Assembly: GCA_001939145.1 (NCBI GenBank)
Contig: LSRX01000674.1
Span: forward strand, 213,011-277,010
Direction: 5' to 3'
DNA from: Symbiodinium microadriaticum
Lineage: Eukaryota; Sar; Dinophyceae; Suessiales; Symbiodiniaceae
DNA: 64,000 nt
Positions 57,347 to 64,000 of this stretch are shown in pieces; position 1 is the first letter of the stretch; each line of letters begins with the position of its first letter. The notes under the pieces were generated by a model. That model was not told the origin of the DNA, ran no database searches, and saw only the letters and a list, made by a program, of their open reading frames with translations. A program made the translations under genes and the position numbers.

Positions 57347-58492
57347 CAGAGACAGAGACAGAGACAGAGACAGAGAGAGAGAGAGAGCGAGTGCGAGAGA
57401 GATAGCGAGTCAAGTTACGTTCCGTAGAAAAGCCCTCAGGACCGAGAACCATGGGAATCCTCGAGGTCCTCGGGGCATCTGAGGGCTTGGGGGTGTGTAG
57501 GGTTTCGGAGTGTCAGGTTGAGGGTTTTTCGTTTTTTTTAGGGTTGAGGGGTTTCCGGTTTGAGTAGGGTGATTAGGATTTAGAGGCTTCAGGTTTAGGG
57601 TTGAGGGGTTTCAGGGGCTTAGGGACCTTTGGGAGGGTTGCATGTAGGGTGTAGACTCTAGAGTTTGGGATGTGGGACCGATGCTCCGGGTTGAGAGTCG
57701 TGCCTTAGGGGTTTAGGGGTTTAGGGTTTGGGGTTCAGGATCTTAGGGTTTAGGGTTTAGGGATTTATGGGTTTAGGGTCTTTAGGGTTAGGGTTCAGGG
57801 TTAGGGTTCAGGGTCAGGCTTTGGAGCTTGAGCTGAAAGATTGGGGTTACAGAGCTTTGATGCTGAAATGGTCAACTCAATGCTTGAACTTCTTAACCCT
57901 TACCCCACAACAGTTGAGTCCAGGCTCGTGTTAAAGAAAGAGAACGAAACTGGGGGAGGCCAATGAACGTACTAGTGTTACTACCGCGAATATCACGAGT
58001 TCCTGTAACGCAACCACAAGGCGAACCAGTGGAAAGCAGCAGTGTTGGGGGCCATTGCGAGCAGGAGGAAGAGTACTAGTGGCTGGAAAAGCCAAGTTGA
58101 ATTTTTTGTTCCGGGGAGGGCCCAAACAGGAGTGGGGTGAGGGGTTCGTAGTCCGTCGATGTCTAGATGTCAACGTGCGGTTTCTGTTGCGTTCTTCTGC
58201 GCATGTCTACTACCTAGACCTGTACATGTAGCACTTTTTGGGTTACCTGAGTTACCCATAGGCCTCTAAGTACTTCCTTTTTGTGGTTTATATTTTTCAA
58301 TCCTATAAGGCAAGCCCAAAAAAGAACTACTTAGGGGCCTCTGGGTAACTACTAGCCATACAATACATCATGCAAGAAAAAGAGACGACATTCAAGGGGC
58401 CCTGGAGCGCCTCGCAAAGAGCACCCCCCCAAGAGACGGCAATCTCTTGTGCAGGACATCTCTGCCAAGCTGGGCATCAAGGAGTTGCGCCC
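44151..58492 (+). CDS. Unknown multi-exon gene(s) with Cys-rich and charged helical exons
   Basis: Exons at 44151-44211, 46025-46074, 46329-46370 and 47943-47981 join in phase, and 51170-51229 joins 51786-51828 in phase. The order is a Cys/Trp segment (CYDSVADWKDVQGDSC), FQHIRVSAGIFDNF, ALMLYHAGPDSPAQ, ECDEMCRLLKKHE, then ASMEEALARLHAHSSKMLKE and DLAAEESEFERMAA, which look like coiled-coil helices. Further exons at 54082, 57088 and 58455 may belong. Whether this is one gene or several is unknown; no family was recognised and no ATG or certain stop was found. Donors are GC, GA and GT, with mostly AG/G acceptors, as in UXS. Confidence 0.5.
45316..45430. repeat. Trinucleotide microsatellite (CTC / TAC / GAC)
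   Basis: Compound tract. Leu and Tyr/Asp runs over it are artefacts. Confidence 0.9.
46025..46074 (+). CDS. Exon of unknown gene
   Basis: Reads FQHIRVSAGIFDNFRR. AG/G acceptor, GA donor at 46075. Joins in phase to 44211 (completing Gly) and to 46329. Confidence 0.5.
46329..46370 (+). CDS. Exon of unknown gene
   Basis: Reads ALMLYHAGPDSPAQ. AG/G acceptor, GT donor. CCCTAAA motifs upstream, TTTAGGG downstream. Confidence 0.55.
46665..47300. repeat. Long compound satellite (TAATG)n, (TTATG)n, (TGTATGTC)n, (ATGG)n
   Basis: 640 bases in which the unit drifts from TGTAATG to TTATG to an octamer TGTATGTC and then GGAT. The cysteine/valine- and histidine-rich frames on both strands are artefacts. 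Confidence 0.95.
47372..47490. repeat. (TA)n and (GA/GACA)n microsatellite
   Basis: TA tract followed by GAGAGACAGACA units. Confidence 0.95.
47943..47981 (+). CDS. Exon of unknown gene, charged helix
   Basis: Reads ECDEMCRLLKKHE. AG/G acceptor; a GC donor at 47982 or a GT donor at 47986. Probably helical. Confidence 0.55.
48123..48161 (+). CDS. Candidate terminal exon
   Basis: AG/G acceptor after GTGCAAG. In phase with 47981 it reads ELKVSIISQIRI and ends in TGA. The intron would be 141 nt. If real, the exons from 51170 on belong to another gene. Confidence 0.3.
   Translation, partial: ELKVSIISQIRI
48349..48378. repeat. C-run / A-run junction
   Basis: 12 C followed by 18 A. Reverse orientation of the T/G junctions elsewhere. 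Confidence 0.95.
48665..48792. repeat. TTTAGGG array
   Basis: Near-perfect TTTAGGG units with TTTAGGA variants. Confidence 0.95.
49624..49681 (+). CDS. Candidate exon, function unknown
   Basis: AG/G acceptor, GC donor, CCCTAAA before and TTTAGGG after. One frame reads DAVTEAGAASMASMARPP. Frame not certain. Confidence 0.35.
50640..50810. repeat. (GAC / GAT / TAC)n microsatellite
   Basis: Asp-, Val- and Thr-rich frames over it are artefacts. Confidence 0.95.
51170..51229 (+). CDS. Exon of unknown gene, coiled-coil-like
   Basis: Reads ASMEEALARLHAHSSKMLKE. AG/G acceptor, GC donor at 51230. Heptad-like leucines and charged residues. Confidence 0.65.
51511..51765. repeat. CCCTAAA / CCCTATAAA array
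   Basis: About 255 bases of CCCTAAA alternating with CCCATAAA and CCCTATAAG units, immediately upstream of the next exon. Confidence 0.95.
51786..51828 (+). CDS. Exon of unknown gene, acidic helix
   Basis: Reads DLAAEESEFERMAA. AG/G acceptor, GC donor at 51829. In phase with 51229. TTTAGGG units follow. Confidence 0.65.
52039..52080. repeat. Short dispersed repeat, family D copy
   Basis: Contains ATACCCCAAGACCCTATTC and TGATGATGAAGG then TCCCTACA. Compare 5318, 54405, 62131 and 63391. Confidence 0.65.
53034..53190. repeat. Tandem AAGGAACCCTTC repeats
   Basis: About ten imperfect 12-13 base units. Similar units occur at 7741-7860 and 500-590. Confidence 0.9.
53217..53259 (+). CDS. Candidate exon, frame uncertain
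   Basis: AG/G acceptor, GA donor at 53260. One frame reads ASIASKAAEALG; another (in phase with 51828) reads FHRFQSRRSARG. Confidence 0.45.
53276..53440. repeat. TTTAGGG array
   Basis: About 20 units of TTTAGGG or TTTAGGGG. Confidence 0.95.
54082..54113 (+). CDS. Exon of unknown gene
   Basis: Reads QMLKSLKHLD. AG/G acceptor, GT donor. The same frame is open upstream from 54068 (MDLPR). Confidence 0.5.
54650..54693. other. Assembly gap (44 N) in a poly-C run
   Basis: Flanked by about 22 C on the left and CCCCCC on the right. Confidence 0.98.
55744..55796. mobile_element. Short fold-back element, family C copy 2
   Basis: Starts GTTACTACAATATGGATC and ends TTACTATGGTAAC. It matches the copy at 5450-5502 across most of its 53 bases. 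Confidence 0.65.
57088..57120 (+). CDS. Candidate exon
   Basis: AG/G acceptor, GT donor. Reads ALKVKAVCLNW. CCCTAAA motifs before, TTTAGGG after. Confidence 0.45.
57312..57392. repeat. (GAGACA)n microsatellite
   Basis: GAGA and GAGACA units. Confidence 0.95.
57700..57815. repeat. TTTAGGG / GTTAGGG array
   Basis: Mixed TTTAGGG and TTAGGG units. Confidence 0.85.
58251..58349. mobile_element. MITE-like fold-back element, family B copy 2
   Basis: Starts GTTACCCATAGGCCTCTAAG and ends CTTAGGGGCCTCTGGGTAAC. The interior (TTTTTGTGGTTTATATTTTT) parallels the inverted copy at 41142-41233. Confidence 0.75.
58455..58492 (+). CDS. Exon of unknown gene
   Basis: Reads DISAKLGIKELRP. AG/G acceptor, GC donor at 58493. 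Confidence 0.6.
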
Positions 58493-58805
58493 GCAGCTAC
58501 TTCTGCCTACTTTCACTATGAAACAGCCACAGCAACAGCAGCAGCAGCAGCAGTACAGCAGCAGTACAGCAACTGGAGGAGGAGCAGCAACAGCAATCAG
58601 AACAGAAAGCAGGAAGGGATGCTTCTACGATTCTACAAGTGCAGCCTTCTGCCCCCCCCTTGCGGTCTTCGTTTCGAAGCCGTGTCGGCTTCAGATCTCG
58701 AGCACAGAGCTCTGATGCAGCACATGCTCAACGCAGCGGCAAGCAGATTTGAAGCGCAATCCATGGCAGGGATCGTCAGAGTCACACCAGACGTAGCTCC
58801 AGACA

Positions 58806-58862
58806 ATGGACAAGATGCCCGAGAAGGGCGAGGAGCCCAAAACGGGCGCCGCGCCCTTGATC
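58806..58862 (+). CDS. Candidate exon
   Basis: Open frame MDKMPEKGEEPKTGAAPLI with a GT donor at 58863. Acceptor position uncertain. Confidence 0.35.
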
Positions 58863-60193
58863 GTAGCTTCGTTGCGAAGAAGGGGGCATACTGGGAGCAC
58901 AGGAGTCTATTTCATCTCGTTTGGGACCTTAGCCTTAGCCCTAACGTCTTCACTTCTTTGGTGGTGGGAGTTTAGCATTCAGCAGGTGAGGGGAACCATC
59001 GGGTGTCAGGAGTCAGGCATGCAGTCCGGTTTTCTCGAGCGGACTCTTTATCTCGCCCATGGCATGACCACAACCGTTGTCACACCAGCTAGTAGTTGCT
59101 TTTGTTATTCTTGCCGGTAGTCTTTCTCGGCACTCCGTTGTGTGGGTGTGGGTGTGTGTGTGTGTGTGTGCGTGTGTGCCTGCTTAGCCGAAGCTGCTAC
59201 AACGGCTTCTCAACTGCTGTCTGTCCAGGCTTTAAGGTTTTTCCGCTCGGTGATCTATGTTTTCGAGCCCGAAATCTTTTCGGAACCGCAAATCCCTAAG
59301 CCCCAAACCCTAAACCCCAAACTAGGGAGACGGTGGAATTGGAGAGGAGCTTTCGTGGAAGGCTGGCAAGTCGATGTGATGTTGGTATTGGTGGTTGTTC
59401 ACTACTTCACCCCTATTTTAGCAGTGTTATCAGCGTTTGTTGTCGAGTTTCGAAGTATTATGCTATGGTTTGCCCTTACATAAGTCGTGCTTGCCACTTC
59501 GAAGCCGGCATGTTTCGAGCCCCTTGACCTTCACCAAGTATCTTGGGAAGAGGACTGCATGGGCATTATAGGCTAATATGGACCTCTTAGCCCTAAACCC
59601 AAAGGCCCTCAAGCCCCACTCCGGGACAACTGCATTGGCATCTTCTCTGGACGAAGCTGAACCCCAAAGCCTAGACCCTAGAACTTGAACCCTAAACCCT
59701 AGAACCCTAAACCCTAAAGCCTAAACCCTAAACCTAAATCCGGACTGGGGGGGGGTGCCTTGGGTTTAAGGGCGCCTGGGGCTTTCGACTGACATGTTTC
59801 CTGGAGCCTCTGGTCTTTAGAGTTTAGCACTTAGGGTTGCATATGCCAAGTATTAGGCAGCATATAACATAAAGTAGGAACTGTATATTGTATAATATAC
59901 GATGACAATACGTCTGATATGTCGTGCATAGTATCTAGTACATATTGTAGGTTGCACATATATATGTATATATATATATATATCTCATGTCTCTCTCTTA
60001 CCCCCTCTTTACATCTACACGTGCATATATACATATATGTATATATATATATGTGTATATATATATGCATTAGTATGTAATGTACGTATGTATGTATGTA
60101 TGTATGTATGTATGTATGTATGTATACGTATATACACATGTATATCGGCTGACATGGGCTGGGCTGAGCCCTTCAAGATCCAAGGAAGTCGAG
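58863..60193. other. Spacer, no gene recognised
   Basis: A GT tract (59140-59172), CCCTAAA units (59655-59740) and TA/GTAT tracts (59955-60140). An isolated patch at 59606-59640 reads LRDNCIGIFSG, LRR-like but alone. Confidence 0.5.
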
Positions 60194-60223
60194 GTTTCCC
60201 TCATGAGCGGCGAAAGCCTCGAA
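60194..60223 (+). CDS. Ubiquitin-like gene, exon A (30 nt)
   Basis: Reads VSLMSGESLE from an AG/G acceptor to a GC donor at 60224. Confidence 0.55.
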
Positions 60224-61681
60224 GCCTTGCTCCTGGGGCTTCTGCTGGTTCTTGTTTATTGCATCCGTTTATAATTACCATACCTCTTCTGATTGTGATT
60301 TCGGCTTTTTGGTTATGACTGTGGCCATAATACTGTTTGTTAGTTTTTGGGGAATACTATTGTTGTTATGACTTTTTTCGCTATTATTGTTGTAAGCCCC
60401 AAACCCTGACCGTTCGGGTTTGGGTTCAGCGTTTCAGGGCTACACGCCCAGTGCCTCGGGCGAAGTTAATGGAATCTTCTGAGACAGCAAAGCCAAGCCG
60501 CCTACGGTTTTGCGCGAAGTGAGGTGGAAGCTCGGAATTCAGCAGGCATCCAACCCATCACAGGTTTGTCAGCTAGATGTACCTAGGATGTTGTCGAAGG
60601 CTCAAGAGGTCAACAGATAGTCACACGTCCACCCGGTGCATGCACGAAACCCGGTTCGAAGTGAACTGTGTGGACCCTAGTACTCAGAACTGACAAATGC
60701 TTGTGGTGAGGTTCGTGCCCGACAACTGTCTGATCAGCGACCCGGCCAGATTCGCACGTAAAGCTCTGCTATGTGGTGCACCCGGTCAGGGTCAGTCGAG
60801 GTCCCCCAAAGCCCTGAACTCCCGGACTCGATGGATGGATGGGGTCCAGGGCTGGGTGAAGATGAGGGAGGACAAGGAAGGATCAAAGCCTGGGGGGCAG
60901 GAGGCAATGAACGGGGCGAGCGGGAATGGATGGATGGATGGATGGACGGATTGATGGAGTCCAGGGAGCATGTGGGGGGGGGGGGATCCTCCGCCCCTGC
61001 CCCTTCATTTGAAAGTTCGCATCGGTCGATACGTCTAGGGTTGAGAACAGCGCGGAATTAAGGTGTTTGCTACCGAAGCACACGAAGCTTCCGGAAGAGC
61101 GAAGTTGTAAGTCCTTTGTTCGCTTATCACCGTAGAGCTTCGTAGGCCTCAGAGTGCTGCTTTATTTCCCGTAGCCACTACTGCACGCGCCCTTGCCTGC
61201 ACTTGTCGTCGCACGGAACCCCGATCCCTGAAGGATAAAACCCGCTACTCCCTCGAAGCGGATTTTGAGTTGCTCTGGACACTCGAACCCATGGGTTCTG
61301 AGGTAAATTGTTTTTTTCCCCAAGGTGAGCTAAAGCAGCTGCTCGGAAAGCGCGAGGGCATCCCTCACCAGCAGCTCCAACTCTTGGTCGCAGGTGGGTG
61401 TAGGGGGATTTGCGCTTGAGTGGGGCTTTCAAAGTCTGGCATTCGCGACCAATCGTGCGGTCGCATAGGAAGTTGCACTACCAGGGCTTAGTTCATGGCA
61501 CGATCTGATCGCGACTTCTGTCGGGCGATGTTTTGCTGCACTTCAAGCCCCGAGCCCACGCCCTATACCATTACCCGAAGTAGACCGAAGTCGCGAAGTT
61601 CATTCGAAGGATTTGGGGTTTCGGGCCCAGGGCTTACAGCTTGGGGGTTTATGCGGGTGAGGATCTGGAGCTGGAGATCAA
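60194..61681 (+). CDS. Ubiquitin-like domain gene, 5' part
   Basis: Exon 60194-60223 reads VSLMSGESLE and exon 61325-61393 reads ELKQLLGKREGIPHQQLQLL then VAG. Together they resemble the first strand and the helix-plus-third-strand of a ubiquitin fold (V-x-x-x-S-G-x-x-L, then V-R-x-L-K-x-x-L-x-x-x-x-G-I-P-x-x-Q-x-x-L-L). A middle exon of length 1 mod 3 is missing between them. A possible next exon at 61662-61681 reads DLELEI. Ubiquitin-like N-terminal domains of this form are common in dinoflagellate proteins; the partner domain lies beyond what I can read. Acceptors are AG/G; donors GC then GT. Confidence 0.6.
61325..61393 (+). CDS. Ubiquitin-like gene, exon B
   Basis: AG/G acceptor, two-base split codon, then ELKQLLGKREGIPHQQLQLL and VA. 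The last G joins the next exon. GT donor at 61394. Confidence 0.75.
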
Positions 61682-62476
61682 GTTCTTAATCGGGGGGTTC
61701 AGGAAGCATACCCAGCAGGTTTGTTTAAGAACCTCGAGGACCACCAGACCGTCAAAGACTGCCGCTCGGCTTAGGGGATGCCTTTTGCCGCCTTTTGCCT
61801 TGAAGGGTATAGAGTCTAGAGGGTTTAGGAGTCTAGGATGGTTTTTGTTTGTTTCGGGGTTTCTCGGTTCAGCCGCTTAGGTTTTCAGTGCCCTTGCATT
61901 TGTGTTTTCCGAGTTCGGGGTTGTGAAGTTACGGGTAGCGGAAGTCTGTCGGCAACCTGGTCGAGAAACAGCTTCTTGTGGTCAGTGATCCGACGATGCT
62001 TAAGGCGATGTTAGCAGTGGAAAGCTGCAACTGGTCCTTGTCGCTTGGCAGCAGAGGAGCCATAATGCAAGGGTCGAACAGTCAGTATGAGTATCCCTTT
62101 CTAGTCTCTGCTTTGCTTTTATTGTTGTAGACCCCGAAATCGTACTCTGATGACTAAGGCCCCTATACTCAACCCTTCCCCTACATCACTGCGGGTTGCG
62201 ACATGGAGACATGAGGCTTTAAGAGCTTTCTACAGCATAAACCGAGCAGCACATAACCTGCAAAGCCGGGTTTAGGATTTAGGCTACTTCTCCACGCGCT
62301 CCAAGAGCAATCGCTTGTCAAAGCTGCTTCTTTCGGCTCTGCACCAGCTTCACAATTTGTCCTTGAGTATGCGACTCAATTGGGATACAGCTCAATGTGC
62401 TGCATGCTCATTGAAGCACATGCCATGCAGCATTCTTTCTGTCGACATTTTCAACAGAGCTCACTGAGTGACTCCG

Positions 62477-62516
<40 letters not shown>

Positions 62517-63241
62517 ATGTAGATGAAGTAAAAACAACACAACACCATAGGTAGCTATATGGGACCATTTACGCTGGCACACCTAATGCGAAAGACTGGA
62601 GGTGCGGAATGCAAACTTCTGGCCGTCAGAGAAATTCAAGGGCTCCAAGGCCCGACGGGCTGTCCACTAAGAGAGTAGGGTCTAAGCCCTTTCGGCTATT
62701 CTGTTCGAATATATTATGTTATGTCATGTAATGTTGAAGTAATGAAAATGAATCAAACTATCTTCTATTACATCTTGGGGCCTGGGATTTGTGAATCGAG
62801 CGAGAGTGCAGGCTTTAATGGGGGCAGAAGACGGACGTCATTGGCTCTGCTTACTTTCTATCCTTTGCGACCACTCACTCTCGAAGCCCTACGTCTCAGA
62901 CTTCCTCAACCTTGGACGCAAAATCAGGGCAGGGAGCTCAAATAGAGAAGATATCGAGCGGATGCTTACGTTCATGCATACCCGCATACATACGTGCCGA
63001 CACGGATGTATGCATTGTGCAGAGACGGGTGCAGTGACCTGAATCACACATGCACATGAGCTGCATATTTGCATCACTGCGCATAAACGTATAGGTGTGC
63101 TGAGACAGGGGTACGTGTTTAGAAGTCACTATCTGTACCCGCATGAGCAGTGCGGACCGACAAAAGTGCGATCACATAGTCTGCTTACTTAAACTGGCTG
63201 TGATATATGTGTATATGGAAAGCTTTATGGTTATGATATAC

Positions 63242-63278
<37 letters not shown>

Positions 63279-63822
63279 GAGTGGCTAACTGATGTCAGGC
63301 CGACGCTAAACAAACTCCAGGTTGAGCCCACAGAACTTCACAATAATGTCGGGTTCCTCAGAGTTAAGTCTACCAAGACCATAGCTGACCCCCAGAACCC
63401 TATTCTAATTGCTACGGCCCCGGAAATAGGAGTTCAGTCGAGGGCTGAATCTTCCGGGACGACCAGGATTGTGGAGTCGGTTCTAGGGTTCATTAAGGCT
63501 GTAGCTGACAGGTGACCTAAAGGTGCGGGGGTTTAGTATTTAGGGTTTATACGGTTTAAGGGCTTAGGGTTTAGGGCTCAGGGTTCATGGCTGAGGTTTT
63601 ATCTTATTGCTTATCTGAGGGAGGGGTTGAAAAAGACCGCTCAGGCTCCAGCCGATAGGAATGGCCCCAAAATTTGGAAGAGCAAAGGCGGACGCTTGAG
63701 TAATAGGACTCCGTTGTAGTCCCCTCTGTGTGTGTGTGTATATGTAGAAGGACATGTATGTATATGTGGCTCCAGATGTAACTTGGACCCTGGATCCTAA
63801 ACCGTAAATTCCCTGAGTCCAG
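61394..63822. other. Stretch with no confident exon
   Basis: One frame is open from about 61930 to 62100 (including NLVEKQLLVVSDPTMLKAML) without splice support. An (AT)n tract lies at 62481-62513 and a (GA)n tract at 63246-63279. A family D copy lies at 63391-63425. Confidence 0.45.
61662..61681 (+). CDS. Candidate exon of ubiquitin-like gene
   Basis: AG/G acceptor. Reads DLELEI (+K), which could be the last strand of the ubiquitin fold. Phase to exon B needs another small exon. Confidence 0.3.
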
Positions 63823-63885
63823 GAGGGCTACGTCTTCACTTGCCGCGACCAGGGCGTGGGATACTACATTGACTCGCAGCTTGCA
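63823..63885 (+). CDS. Exon of unknown gene with GxGYYxD motif
   Basis: AG/G acceptor, GC donor at 63886. Reads EGYVFTCRDQGVGYYIDSQL. The F-x-x-x-D-Q-G-x-G-Y-Y pattern looks conserved, but I cannot assign a family. Confidence 0.6.
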
Positions 63886-64000
63886 GCACTTGGGCCCCAA
63901 ATCCGGGACCCTACAAAGCCTGCGTTTTTTAGGGCTCCTCCTTATAATTTCCCTATACTAATATTTAGGTCCTCAAACAGGTAGATGATTCGGAGCTAAG

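Noticed and set aside
59606..59640. LRDNCIGIFSG as an LRR exon
   Set aside because: Isolated from other LRR exons and only half a repeat; no supported neighbours.
1..64000. Active telomere or subtelomere at this locus
   Set aside because: Arrays are short, degenerate, in both orientations and inside introns of an intact gene.

Overview
This is a eukaryotic nuclear window and almost certainly a dinoflagellate. Coding sequence is split into very short exons (21-95 nt) separated by introns of 150-1500 nt. In the one gene that can be rebuilt completely, 16 of 17 introns start with GC or GA instead of GT, and all 17 acceptors are AG followed by G on the exon side. That splice grammar is a dinoflagellate hallmark. 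The introns and spacers are packed with degenerate TTTAGGG / CCCTAAA (Arabidopsis-type telomere) motifs, microsatellites and small fold-back elements. Almost all long open frames are by-products of these repeats (for example the poly-Q/A/C frames over a CAG tract and the Tyr-Val-Cys frames over a TGTATGTC tract), so exons were called from protein similarity, phase continuity and splice context rather than ORF length. There is no bacterial-style operon, no rRNA or tRNA that I could recognise, and no CRISPR array.

Layout, all genes on the + strand. (1) 607 to about 19307: a leucine-rich repeat gene of the ribonuclease-inhibitor / NLRC3-like type. Eleven consecutive exons (5941-15197) join in phase into 420 nt, giving repeats of 28, 28, 28 and 29 residues. 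Two earlier exons (2157-2236 and 2438-2502) join into another exact 28-residue repeat. (2) About 19.3-25.2 kb: repeat-rich spacer with a block at 20.7-22.2 kb poor in telomere motifs (possible decayed mobile element) and a 15-base reverse-strand match to the dinoflagellate spliced leader. (3) 25252-38607: UDP-glucuronate decarboxylase (UDP-xylose synthase, UXS). It has 18 exons and 1020 nt, encoding 339 residues plus a TAG stop; only the start-codon exon is missing. (4) About 44.1-58.5 kb: one or more genes of unknown function with charged, probably coiled-coil exons and a Cys-rich exon. (5) From 60194: a gene starting with a ubiquitin-like domain. A further exon of an unrecognised gene lies at 63823-63885.

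The genes do not obviously form a pathway. UXS makes UDP-xylose for cell-wall and glycoprotein sugars; LRR and ubiquitin-like proteins are typical expanded families of dinoflagellates. Assembly gaps (13712, 15241-15255, 25438-25969, 54650-54693) mostly sit at poly-C or poly-G runs. The gap at 13712 lies inside a duplicated segment and probably marks an assembly error.
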